DNA of 40,995 nucleotides from Clostridia bacterium (GTDB taxonomy: Bacteria; Bacillota; Clostridia; Oscillospirales; CAG-272). Below are positions 1 to 7,803 of the stretch, one piece after another. The stretch's first letter is position 1. The number at the start of each line of letters is the position of its first letter. The notes under the pieces are model-generated. The model was not told the origin of the DNA. It ran no database searches and saw only the letters and a list, made by a program, of their open reading frames with translations. Both the position numbers and the translations under genes were made by a program. The DNA is taken from assembly GCA_017505745.1 (NCBI GenBank), contig JAFVOP010000066.1:1-40995 (forward strand). The letters are read 5' to 3'.

Positions 1-97
1 CGAACCAATGTAACTTTCACTTTTTAACTCTTCACTATTACCTATTACTTCAAAATTCTCGGGAGCGTTTTTAGTGAAAAGTGAAGAGGTAATAAGT
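1..97. repeat. AT-rich imperfect repeats next to tRNA
   Basis: This non-coding stretch carries related motifs in both orientations: CTCTTCACTATTACC near 28-42 and AGTGAAGAGGTAATAAG near 80-96 are imperfect inverted copies. The block AAATTCTCGGGA occurs near 52 and again near 100, where it forms one arm of the tRNA terminator. It looks like a decayed palindromic repeat cut by the left window edge. No gene is seen. Confidence 0.4.
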
Positions 98-131
98 AAA
101 AATTCTCGGGAACTTTGCTCCCGAGAATTTT
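98..131 (-). terminator. Rho-independent terminator of tRNA-Ala
   Basis: A 13-14 bp stem (arms AATTCTCGGGA and TCCCGAGAATT) closes a short loop and is followed on the minus strand by a T-run. It starts immediately after the tRNA CCA end. The T/A-rich flanks on both sides could let it work in both directions. Confidence 0.8.
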
Positions 132-207
132 TGGTGGAGCATAGGGGATTCGAACCCCTGACCCCAACACTGCCAGTGTTGTGCGCTCCCAACTGCGCTA
201 ATGCCCC
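132..207 (-). tRNA. tRNA-Ala (anticodon GGC)
   Basis: The minus strand folds into a complete 76-nt cloverleaf with an encoded CCA end. The anticodon stem CAACA/TGTTG encloses loop CTGGCAG, giving anticodon GGC, which reads Ala GCC and GCU codons. The acceptor stem GGGGCAT/ATGCTCC contains the G3:U70 wobble pair, the classical alanyl-tRNA synthetase identity element. The T-loop is GTTCGAATC. It is a single-tRNA transcription unit with its own promoter and terminator. Confidence 0.97.
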
Positions 208-225
208 GTCTGTCTGACTGTCCCT

Positions 226-254
226 ATTGTATCATATCTGTGCAGAGTTGTCAA
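226..254 (-). promoter_or_regulatory. Sigma-A promoter of tRNA-Ala
   Basis: On the minus strand TTGACA (249-254) and TACAAT (226-231) are separated by 17 bp, about 20 nt upstream of the tRNA 5' end. Confidence 0.85.
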
Positions 255-309
255 GTCCCTTTTTTTCACGGAACACGATTTTTTTCTCTCCTTGCAAAAT
301 TTCCCCGCC

Positions 310-350
310 AAAAAAGGCGTCTGCCATGGGTGCCACAGCAAACGCCTTTT
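310..350 (-). terminator. Terminator of PH-like membrane protein gene
   Basis: Arms AAAAGGCGTTTGC and GCAGACGCCTTTT (minus strand) form a stem with a T-run after it, 15 nt beyond the stop codon of the 365-1123 gene. Confidence 0.8.
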
Positions 351-364
351 GAAAACGGTTTTAA

Positions 365-1123
365 TTATGCCTCGGGATCAGCGGCAGGCTCCTGGGCGGG
401 AGTCTCCTGGGCGGGAGTCTCCTCTGCCTCTGCAGCTGCTTCAACGGGCTCGGATGCGGTCTCGGCCTCGGCTTCAACCTCGGTTTCCCCTGCCTCGGGA
501 GCGATTTCTTCGTTCGGATCGTAAGCGATCGCGTTCAGGATGGCCGCGCCAAGCTCATTTGCAAGATCCTTTGCGGCCGCGCGGTTCACACGGATCTCAA
601 TGGTGGGCTTTTTCGACTTCTTCTTTTTGTCGGAAACGTCGGAGGTCAACTCACTCTCAATCGAAGCAAAGCCGATAGCCGGACAGATTGGATGATCGGT
701 GGAAATAGAACAAACCACCATTGCCTTGTGGCTGACGATAAAGGCAACCAGAAAGATCACAGCAAGCAGTCCGCATGCGGCGGCAACAAGCGTCAGGATC
801 ATCTTGAGATTGGGCAAAACAAACATGGGCAACACGTAAGCAACAGCCGCCAGGATCGCAAAGATCACGGTCAGCACGAGGAATGCGGGGGTGGAGGTTT
901 TACCCATGGTGGTGTTGACGTATTTCGCGTCGGTCACGGGCATTTCCTGACGAAGGATCACTTCATTTCCGCGGGTTTCGCAAACGGCTTCGTGAACCAC
1001 GCGTTTGTTGGTGACGATCAGGCTCTTGTAGGTGGTGTACTTTGCCAATTTCCGATTGTAGCCAACCGTGGCATAGTCAAACGCCTTTACAACCTTTTCA
1101 TCTTTTGCAAGCTGAATAGACAT
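365..1123 (-). CDS. PH-like domain membrane protein, acidic tail
   Basis: This 252-aa protein of unknown function starts with about 75 residues containing the motif LIVTNKRVVHE, which resembles the core of bacterial PH-like (bPH/YdbS-type) domains. Two adjacent membrane helices follow at about residues 79-101 and 107-130. A short basic segment (KKKKSKK, about 166-172) and a soluble stretch come next. The last 50 residues are Ala/Glu/Pro-rich and low in complexity, ending in a tandem ETPAQ repeat encoded by a 15-bp direct repeat near 396-425. The ATG is preceded by AAAGGAG at good spacing. It is monocistronic, with its own consensus promoter and terminator. No enzymatic motif is seen. The PH-like assignment is tentative. 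Confidence 0.75.
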   Translation of the reverse strand: MSIQLAKDEKVVKAFDYATVGYNRKLAKYTTYKSLIVTNKRVVHEAVCETRGNEVILRQEMPVTDAKYVNTTMGKTSTPAFLVLTVIFAILAAVAYVLPMFVLPNLKMILTLVAAACGLLAVIFLVAFIVSHKAMVVCSISTDHPICPAIGFASIESELTSDVSDKKKKSKKPTIEIRVNRAAAKDLANELGAAILNAIAYDPNEEIAPEAGETEVEAEAETASEPVEAAAEAEETPAQETPAQEPAADPEA

Positions 1124-1157
1124 AACTCAAAACTCCTTTGTTTTTTAATGCTTTACC

Positions 1158-1186
1158 ATTATAGCACTCTTTTTTCACCGTGTCAA
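1158..1186 (-). promoter_or_regulatory. Sigma-A promoter of PH-like protein gene
   Basis: TTGACA (1181-1186) and TATAAT (1158-1163) on the minus strand are 17 bp apart and lie 35 bp upstream of the start codon. Confidence 0.88.
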
Positions 1187-1293
1187 CCAATATTTCTCAG
1201 AAAAAAGGAAAAAAGCGACGAAAAAAATCGTTTTTTTTGAATTTTTTCTTCAGTTTTTTTCAAAAAAGTCTTTTCAAGCCGTTTTTTTTATAG

Positions 1294-1299
1294 TATAAT
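1294..1299 (+). promoter_or_regulatory. Probable -10 of zapA promoter
   Basis: A perfect TATAAT lies 31 bp upstream of the zapA GTG start. The -35 at 17 bp (TTTTCA) is weak. The region is T-rich. Confidence 0.55.
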
Positions 1300-1330
1300 A
1301 TAAGCGGATAACTGAAATGACAGGAGTGCG

Positions 1331-1966
1331 GTGAAAATTATGAAACAGAAATATACCATTACCGTTGCAGATATGGAGCTCAACATCATCAGCGATGCCT
1401 CGCCCGATGAGGTGGAGAACATCGTTGGCATGCTCGACCGTCGCATGAGAGACATCAATCTCAAAAGTCCCCGTTGCACCAAAAACGAGGCAGCCGTGCT
1501 TTGTGCGCTGGCCTATTGCTCCGAGCGGATCGCCATGCAGGAGGCCTTTAAAAAAGTGGAAAAGGATGCCTTCCGCTTTGCCGGCGAAAATGAAAAGCTG
1601 AAAAAGACGATCGAAGGCTTGGAAGAAGAACTGGACAATCTGCGTAAAGACGCGGCTGTTATGCGTTCGATCCTGGACCGTGCCACCCTCACCGCCGCCG
1701 TTCCGCAAAGCACCGATAAAAAGGAGACCGAAGAGGCTCCCAAGGCAAAAAAACAGGCCGAGGAGGATGGCGTGCAGCAGCTTTCTGCCTTTGACGAGAT
1801 TCCCGTAGCCGAGGAGGCTCCCGAGCAGCCCAGCGCACCGGTACCCTCTGCCATCGCAGCAGCAACCACCACCGAAGATCCCGCCGCGCAGAAGAAGGCG
1901 CAAAAGCCCGCCAACAAGAACCGCGTGGGCTCGATGTTCGATCTGTTGACCTTCAGCGACGTTTGA
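1331..1966 (+). CDS. zapA: Cell division protein ZapA with long C-terminal tail
   Basis: Residues 1-100 match the ZapA family: an N-terminal beta-rich domain (KYTITVADMELNIISDASPDEVE) and a coiled coil from about 65 to 115. ZapA crosslinks FtsZ protofilaments at the division septum. The protein is 211 aa against roughly 85-110 for typical ZapA. The extra 95 residues are Ala/Pro/Glu-rich and probably disordered, ending in a hydrophobic GSMFDLLTFSDV. Two starts are possible: GTG at 1331 (AGGAG 4 nt upstream) and ATG at 1340 (13 nt downstream of the same site). The U32 peptidase gene follows 16 nt later without its own ribosome site, so the two are probably cotranscribed. Confidence 0.88.
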   Translation: MKIMKQKYTITVADMELNIISDASPDEVENIVGMLDRRMRDINLKSPRCTKNEAAVLCALAYCSERIAMQEAFKKVEKDAFRFAGENEKLKKTIEGLEEELDNLRKDAAVMRSILDRATLTAAVPQSTDKKETEEAPKAKKQAEEDGVQQLSAFDEIPVAEEAPEQPSAPVPSAIAAATTTEDPAAQKKAQKPANKNRVGSMFDLLTFSDV

Positions 1967-1982
1967 TCCCGTTCGACTACCT

Positions 1983-3989
1983 ATGAAAAAACTTCCGGAA
2001 CTGCTCTGCCCCGCGGGATCGCCCGAGGCGTTGGACGCCGCGATCGAGGGGGGGGCGGATGCCATTTATTTTGGCGGCGCGTCTTTCAACGCCCGCATGC
2101 ATGCAAAAAATTTCGGCGGAGACACCATGCGCTCCGCCGTTTTGCGCGCTCACGCCTTTGGGGTAAAGGTCTATCTTACCCTTAACACATTGGTCACCGA
2201 CCGCGAGCTGCCCGCCTTTCTGGATGCCGCGCGCGAAGCGGCGGAGGAAGGTGTGGACGCCCTGATCGTTGCCGATGCGGGAGGAGCCGCAGCGATCCGC
2301 CGTACCCTTCCCCACATGGAGCTGCACGCCAGCACGCAGATGTCGGCGCACAACGCCGCCATGGGACGGCAGCTGGCAGAGCTGGGCTTTACCCGCATGG
2401 TAGTGGCGCGCGAGACCTCCGCAGAGAATCTGAAGCAGATCGTACGGGAATCCCCCATCGAGGTGGAGGCCTTTATTCACGGCGCGCTTTGTGTCAGCCA
2501 TTCGGGGCAGTGTCTCTTTTCCTCGCTCGTAGGCGGCCGAAGCGGCAACCGCGGAGAATGCGCCCAGCCCTGCCGCTTACCCTTTACCTGCGGAAAGAAC
2601 AAGAATGCCTATCCGCTCTCGCTCAAAGACCTCTCGCTTGCCGCGCACGTCCCCGCGTTGATCGACATGGGCATTGCCTCGCTCAAGATTGAAGGACGCA
2701 TGAAATCGCCCGAGTACGTCCGCGACACCGCGCGGATCTGGCGGCGGTTGCTCGATGAACACCGCTCCGCGACTCTGGCTGAGATGCAGGCTCTGGCCGA
2801 CGTTTTCTCCCGAGACGGCTTTACCGACGCTTACTTTACGGGGCGCATCGGAGGTCATATGCTCGGCGTACGCTCCGATTCCGACAAATTCAATTCGCGC
2901 GCGCAAACACCCTTTGAGGGACTCACGCGCAAAATCCCCCTGACGCTGGACGTGTGCATGAGAGCCAATGCGCCCATCACACTCACGCTCTCCGATGGTG
3001 CTCGAAGCGTTACGGTATGCGGGGACATCCCCCAAACCGCCATCAACGCGCCTCTGAATGAGGAAAGTGTAAAGCGAAGCCTCACCAAGCTCGGAGGCAC
3101 TGTTTATACGGTCAAGGAATTTCACGCCGAAATCGAGGAAGGCCTGATGCTCCCCGTCTCGCGTCTCAACGATCTGCGCCGCCGCGCGATCCAAACACTG
3201 GAAGAGAACGGAACCGAGAACCGCGCATACGAATCTTATCCTTACGCGCCAAAGACGCCCAAGGAAACGCGTACCGTACGCCGCACCGCTCGCTTTACCG
3301 ATCCCAAGCAGATCACCCCCGCGGCGAAGGCTTATTTCAACCGCCTATACCTGCCGCTTCACCGCTACGATCCTGTGGCCACGGGCGTGGTACTTCCCCC
3401 TGTGATCTTTGACGGAGACATCCCCCTGGTGGAGACCATGCTCCAACAAGCAACCGCGCAGGGCGCGACGCATGCTCTGGTGGGCAACTACGGGCATCTG
3501 GAGCTCGTCCGCCACGCGGGACTGATCCCGATCGGAGACTACCGCCTCAACGCCACCAACCGCGAAAGCGTGGCGCTGGCCGAGGCGCACGGCATCGCAG
3601 AGCTGATCCTTTCTCCCGAATTGACCCTGCCGCAGATCCGTGACGTGGAAGGTAACACCGAGGTGATCGTATACGGGCGGATCCCGCTCATGACGCTGGA
3701 AAAATGCGTAACGCGGGAGCTGGCAAGCTGTGAGCAATGCACAAACGGAAGCGTGGTTCTGCGCGACCGCCGCGGCGTGGAGTTTCCGGTACTGCGCGAG
3801 TGGGAACACCGCAACGTGATCTACAACAGCCTTCCCACGGGAATGTCGGATCGCGCGGAGCAGCTCCGCGGAGCCAACGTCAAGGCAACCCATTTCCTTT
3901 TCTCCACGGAATCTCCCGCAGAGGTGGATGCCATCATTGAGGCGTACCGGAAAAAAGAAGCCTTGCACGGTAAAATCAGAAGAATATAA
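1983..3989 (+). CDS. U32 family peptidase-like protein (RlhA/TrhP-type)
   Basis: This 668-aa protein opens with the U32 signature region (ELLCPAGSPEALDAAIEGGADAIYFGG) and carries the family cysteine cluster at about residues 170-200 (HGALCVSHSGQC and GNRGECAQPCR). The long second half matches the organisation of U32 proteins with a DUF3656-type insertion, such as E. coli RlhA. Characterised members (RlhA, TrhP) act in prephenate-dependent hydroxylation of 23S rRNA or tRNA rather than proteolysis, so an RNA-modification role is the better guess. No Shine-Dalgarno site is visible before the ATG. Translation is probably coupled to zapA, 16 nt upstream. A strong hairpin terminator follows the stop. 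Confidence 0.9.
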   Translation: MKKLPELLCPAGSPEALDAAIEGGADAIYFGGASFNARMHAKNFGGDTMRSAVLRAHAFGVKVYLTLNTLVTDRELPAFLDAAREAAEEGVDALIVADAGGAAAIRRTLPHMELHASTQMSAHNAAMGRQLAELGFTRMVVARETSAENLKQIVRESPIEVEAFIHGALCVSHSGQCLFSSLVGGRSGNRGECAQPCRLPFTCGKNKNAYPLSLKDLSLAAHVPALIDMGIASLKIEGRMKSPEYVRDTARIWRRLLDEHRSATLAEMQALADVFSRDGFTDAYFTGRIGGHMLGVRSDSDKFNSRAQTPFEGLTRKIPLTLDVCMRANAPITLTLSDGARSVTVCGDIPQTAINAPLNEESVKRSLTKLGGTVYTVKEFHAEIEEGLMLPVSRLNDLRRRAIQTLEENGTENRAYESYPYAPKTPKETRTVRRTARFTDPKQITPAAKAYFNRLYLPLHRYDPVATGVVLPPVIFDGDIPLVETMLQQATAQGATHALVGNYGHLELVRHAGLIPIGDYRLNATNRESVALAEAHGIAELILSPELTLPQIRDVEGNTEVIVYGRIPLMTLEKCVTRELASCEQCTNGSVVLRDRRGVEFPVLREWEHRNVIYNSLPTGMSDRAEQLRGANVKATHFLFSTESPAEVDAIIEAYRKKEALHGKIRRI

Positions 3990-3990
3990 C

Positions 3991-4041
3991 AAAAAACAAA
4001 TGAGGGTAATCGCTTTTGCACCAAACCCTCATTTGTTTTTT
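3991..4041 (+). terminator. Terminator after U32 gene
   Basis: Stem arms AAATGAGGGT and ACCCTCATTT flank a 16-nt loop and are followed by GTTTTTT. A-rich sequence before the first arm makes it potentially bidirectional. Confidence 0.88.
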
Positions 4042-4057
4042 ATAAAAAATTATATTT

Positions 4058-4083
4058 TGTCATTTTTCTACTAAATAATCGTC
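4058..4083 (+). promoter_or_regulatory. Possible ECF-type promoter of sigma gene
   Basis: TGTCAT (4058-4063) and CGTC (4080-4083) are 16 bp apart, 40 bp before the sigma start. CGTC is a common -10 core for ECF sigma factors. No sigma-A promoter is evident here, so autoregulation is possible. This is a weak call made by eye. Confidence 0.3.
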
Positions 4084-4122
4084 CTGTAAGGTGAACCCAA
4101 ATTATGAAAGAGGTGAGCGCAT

Positions 4123-4677
4123 TTGGACAATCAAGAACTTGTACGACTTTTTTGGAATCGAGATGAGACGGCAATCGCCGAAGCAATCAAAGAATACGGT
4201 TCTTACTGTTTTACGGTTGCCAACAATATTCTCAATGACCAACAGGATGCGGAAGAATGTGTGAATGACACATGGATCCGTATCTGGAACAACATCCCTC
4301 CCCAATCTCCTCACAACTTTGGAGCATTTGCCGCAAAAATCACCCGCAATCTCTCCATCGACAGGCTCAAACATCGGTCTGCCGCCAAGCGCTACGGACA
4401 AAACCTGGCATTAGCGGAATTGGAAAACAGTCTTTCCACCGACGGAAACCTTTCGGAAAATCTTCAGCTGGAGGAATTGAAAAAATCGATCAACCAATTC
4501 CTGCAACAATGCAAGGGCCGTGATCGAAACGTATTCATCAGAAGATATTTCTTTTTGGAATCCATTGAACTGATAGCGAACGAATATGGAATGACACAAG
4601 AAAACGTAACGCAAATTTTGTGTCGCATGCGCAAAAAACTAAAATTATTTTTGACAAAGGAGGGATACTACATATGA
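4123..4677 (+). CDS. ECF-type RNA polymerase sigma factor
   Basis: The 184-aa product has both sigma-70 domains expected of an ECF factor. Region 2 covers about residues 20-90 (DQQDAEECVNDTWIRIWNNIP, then ITRNLSIDRLKHRSAAKR, the promoter-melting and -10 recognition part). Region 4 covers about 120-175, with a helix-turn-helix around IELIANEYGMTQENVTQILCRMRKKLK. The start is TTG, chosen because AGGTGAG lies 5 nt upstream. The stop overlaps the start of the next gene (ATGA), so the two are translationally coupled, typical of sigma/anti-sigma pairs. Base composition is visibly lower in GC than the flanking genes, which suggests later acquisition. Confidence 0.92.
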   Translation: MDNQELVRLFWNRDETAIAEAIKEYGSYCFTVANNILNDQQDAEECVNDTWIRIWNNIPPQSPHNFGAFAAKITRNLSIDRLKHRSAAKRYGQNLALAELENSLSTDGNLSENLQLEELKKSINQFLQQCKGRDRNVFIRRYFFLESIELIANEYGMTQENVTQILCRMRKKLKLFLTKEGYYI

Positions 4678-7541
4678 ACCTCTACTTCTTTGCCGACCTT
4701 TTGAGCGATATTGATGAAAACCTGATCGCCGCAAGTGAAGCCGCGAAAAAAAGCACTGCAAAATCCAGCATACACACACGAACCAGAGTTTATTTCATCG
4801 CTGCCGCAATCGTCATGGTTATGCTGGCAACCATCGCTACCGTGATCGCCTTTCAGCGGGAAAACGGTAGCAATCCCGGCGGCATTCCGGAAGAATCCCA
4901 ATCGAATGAGGAATCCCAGTCGTCGCTCCCCAATCCCAACGATTATTTTGTGATTGAAAACGGCATCCTGCTCTCCTACACCGGCAAGGAAAGCGAAATT
5001 TTCATCCCCGAGGGTGTTGTCACGCTTTCTGCGGATGCGTTTGTCAATGCCAAAAGCTTAAAAATCATCCATCTTTCCAAAACACTGGAAACGGTTGAAG
5101 AAAAATGCCTTTCCAACTGCGAAAGCTTGGAAGAGGTACATGTGGCAGAAAACGGAAATCTTACCGAAGTCGGCGGGATGATCTTTTCTATGGACGGAAC
5201 GAAAATCATCTATGTCAATAAAACGGAAAAGCTTCCGGAGGTACTGATTTTCCCCGAGGGACTGGAAGTCATCCCCGATTTCGCGTTTTCCGGCAGAGAT
5301 GAACTCAAAAAAATCGTTTTCCCACAATCCATGCGAACCATTGGGGAATATTCATTCCAAATGTGCTCCTCTTTGACCGAGGTCGAGTTTGGCGGAACAC
5401 GCGCAGTCGAAGATTCCGCGTTCCGATTGTGCATAGCCCTTAAAAAGTTGACTTTCCATGACGTTATCACTATTTATGAGGATGCATTCTATCTTTCTCC
5501 GATATCCGAAGTGGACTTTGGAAATCGGCTGCGTCAAGTACAAATAAATGCTTTTCGCGGAAACGAAATGACCGAGGTCACCTTCCCCGAAACCCTGAAG
5601 ACCCTGTACCAACTTTCCTTTTACGGATCTATCCAAACGGTGTTCTTTGAAGGTGCTCCTTACCAATGGGAAAAAGTGGAGGTCGCGGGCAACGCCTTTG
5701 GACCAAGCTCCACAAATCAAGTGGAAATTGTGTGTTTGAAGGAGAACCCTGAGGAAAATCCGCTCCAATACTATTCCAACGGAAACGGAACCTGCTCGGT
5801 AGGCCCCTCCGCGAGCAGGCTAAACAGTGGCGTGATCGAAATCCCCCAAAAAAGCCCGGCTGGAGATGACGTGACTGCCATAAAGGATTTCCGAGACTGT
5901 GTCAACATTACGAAGGTCATCCTCCCCGAAAAAATCCAATCTTTGCCGAACTATGCATTTGCAGGATGTATCAACCTTGAAAGCATTGAAATGCCCGGCG
6001 TGCAACGGCTTGGGATCAGCTCCTTCCACGGTTGTGAAAAATTAACTTCGGTTGTGCTCCCCGATGCGCTGACGGTGATTCCGGAAAGTGCGTTTCAGGC
6101 TTGCAGATCTCTGGAAAATATAAATTGGCCGTCCGATCTGCGAATCATCAGAAAAACCGCATTTTCCGAATGTGATTCTTTCACAAGTATTACGGTTCCG
6201 CAAACGGTAACCACCATTGGGGAATGTGCGTTTTCCTATTGCCGTAATTTGGTTTCCGTAGACATGAGCAAAATGACCGTCACAAGCTTCGGATTCGGCG
6301 TATTTTCCGAATGTCACGCGCTCACCGACGTAGCATTGCCGCCTACCCTTCGGGAATTGGAACGAGGGATGTTTGCAAATTCGGCAATTGAAACCATCAC
6401 CATTCCCGATTCCGTCGTCGTTTGCCATTTGAACATGATGCCACGTTTAAAAACCGTCCAATTCGGCGCAAACGTCACCACACTTACAATGACTGACTCG
6501 ACCGCGATAGAATCCATTACGATTCCCTCGACCGTTACAGAAATCGGCATTGAGGCCTTTAAAAATTGCACGTCACTGCGCACGGTAATCATTCCCGACA
6601 CCGTAACCGCGATCCATAAGGTTGCGTTCCAAAATTGCACGGCTCTGGCGTCGATCACAATTCCAAACTCAGTCACTTCCATAGGCATGAGGGCTTTTGA
6701 GGATTGCAAGGCACTCGCATCAGTAACAATTCCATACTCGGTAACCGCAATCGACGAAAAGGCTTTTCTGAACTGTACGGCATTGGAAACAGCGATCCTC
6801 CAAAGTCCCGTTGCGGGAACACAGATGTTTGAAGGTTGTTCAAGGCTGAAAACCCTTACCTTGTCTCAAAATCAAAAAGAAATCCCCATATTTGCATTCC
6901 GAAAGATTACATCCTTGGAAACCCTGATCTGCGAATCTTCCATCCTGACAGAATACATGTTTGAGGGATGTTCCAATCTGACAAGCGTAAGCTTATCACC
7001 CACGCTCCAAGAGATTCCCATGCAAGCCTTTTACGGGTGCAGCGCACTGAAAACAATCGTACTTCCCGATTCGCTTACGACACTTGGAAAGAGTGCCTTT
7101 GGAAACTGCACCAATCTGGAAAGCGTCACGATTCCTTATGGAATTCGGTCCATTTCCCAAATGCCCTTCCATGGATGCTCTTCTCTTCAAACAATTTATT
7201 ATGAGGGATCCCGGGATATGTGGAATATATTGTTCAAGCCGGACAGCAATATTCCATCAAATGTCACCGTGGTGTGCCGGGATCATGTTGTATATCCCGA
7301 AGGATTCACAAAGGGTATTGCGGAAATCACGATCAGCGAGGACGTGGTCTTTGCGGAATTGGATGCAAGCTTCCGACCCACCGAAGGTACACATGAATTT
7401 ATATTGGAAAAAGAGAACAATATAGCCTATCGGGTAGCTTACAGCGAAACACATAGCATCGTGTACCATTGTTCGCAAAAGGATCAGACATTTTATTACT
7501 GTATGATTCCAAATTCCGCGATCTTGATAATCGACGAATAA
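4674..7541 (+). CDS. Membrane-anchored BspA-type LRR protein, probable anti-sigma partner
   Basis: This is a 955-aa protein in type II orientation. Residues 1-38 are cytoplasmic and include SDIDENLIAASEA, which resembles the short D-x-LI-x-EA motif at the N-terminus of many clostridial anti-sigma factors. A single membrane helix spans about 41-60, followed by a Gly/Ser/Pro linker. From about 85 to 870 there are two blocks of BspA/TpLRR (LRR_5) repeats, with recurring units such as IPxSVTxIGxxAFxxCxxLxxVxIP, split by a linker near 360-390. The last 80 residues are a separate unrecognised domain. There is no signal peptide, LPXTG or dockerin. ATG at 4674 was chosen because AAAGGAGGG lies just upstream and it overlaps the sigma stop. 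A role as an extracytoplasmic sensor controlling the sigma factor is inferred. Confidence 0.85.
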   Translation: MNLYFFADLLSDIDENLIAASEAAKKSTAKSSIHTRTRVYFIAAAIVMVMLATIATVIAFQRENGSNPGGIPEESQSNEESQSSLPNPNDYFVIENGILLSYTGKESEIFIPEGVVTLSADAFVNAKSLKIIHLSKTLETVEEKCLSNCESLEEVHVAENGNLTEVGGMIFSMDGTKIIYVNKTEKLPEVLIFPEGLEVIPDFAFSGRDELKKIVFPQSMRTIGEYSFQMCSSLTEVEFGGTRAVEDSAFRLCIALKKLTFHDVITIYEDAFYLSPISEVDFGNRLRQVQINAFRGNEMTEVTFPETLKTLYQLSFYGSIQTVFFEGAPYQWEKVEVAGNAFGPSSTNQVEIVCLKENPEENPLQYYSNGNGTCSVGPSASRLNSGVIEIPQKSPAGDDVTAIKDFRDCVNITKVILPEKIQSLPNYAFAGCINLESIEMPGVQRLGISSFHGCEKLTSVVLPDALTVIPESAFQACRSLENINWPSDLRIIRKTAFSECDSFTSITVPQTVTTIGECAFSYCRNLVSVDMSKMTVTSFGFGVFSECHALTDVALPPTLRELERGMFANSAIETITIPDSVVVCHLNMMPRLKTVQFGANVTTLTMTDSTAIESITIPSTVTEIGIEAFKNCTSLRTVIIPDTVTAIHKVAFQNCTALASITIPNSVTSIGMRAFEDCKALASVTIPYSVTAIDEKAFLNCTALETAILQSPVAGTQMFEGCSRLKTLTLSQNQKEIPIFAFRKITSLETLICESSILTEYMFEGCSNLTSVSLSPTLQEIPMQAFYGCSALKTIVLPDSLTTLGKSAFGNCTNLESVTIPYGIRSISQMPFHGCSSLQTIYYEGSRDMWNILFKPDSNIPSNVTVVCRDHVVYPEGFTKGIAEITISEDVVFAELDASFRPTEGTHEFILEKENNIAYRVAYSETHSIVYHCSQKDQTFYYCMIPNSAILIIDE

Positions 7542-7557
7542 AGGGATCTCGCACTTG

Positions 7558-7592
7558 AATATATTCATTTTTTTGCATATATTCATTTTTTA
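7558..7592 (+). repeat. Short AT-rich tandem duplication
   Basis: The unit ATATTCATTTTTT occurs twice in tandem directly after the LRR gene stop, before the terminator. It is probably slippage-derived. Confidence 0.6.
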
Positions 7593-7596
7593 AACA

Positions 7597-7638
7597 AGAG
7601 AAGCCACCTTCTGAAAGGCGGCTTCTCTTCGCTTTTTT
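7597..7638 (+). terminator. Terminator of sigma/LRR operon
   Basis: Arms AGAGAAGCC and GGCTTCTCT, extended by an inner CACCTT/AAGGCG pairing, are followed by CGCTTTTTT. Confidence 0.85.
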
Positions 7639-7731
7639 CCGTAAATACCCCTGTTTTTAATAGAATAAATAGGTTGATTTCGGCGATAAAAAATCTTTTT
7701 TGAAAAAAATGAAAAAAATTTCAAAAAAGGC

Positions 7732-7760
7732 TTGACAAATGAATATTTATGCGCTATAAT
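7732..7760 (+). promoter_or_regulatory. Sigma-A promoter of amino acid ABC operon
   Basis: A perfect TTGACA (7732-7737), 17-bp spacer and perfect TATAAT (7755-7760) give a leader of about 35 nt before the ATG at 7804. The leader is too short for a riboswitch or T-box. Confidence 0.92.
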
Positions 7761-7803
7761 AGCGGCATACAAAAACAAATCACTTTTTTGGAGGAATCAG
7801 ATC

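Noticed and set aside
1983-3989. True U32 collagenase-type virulence protease
   Set aside because: No protease catalytic site is established for this architecture. Characterised relatives with this layout are RNA-hydroxylation proteins.
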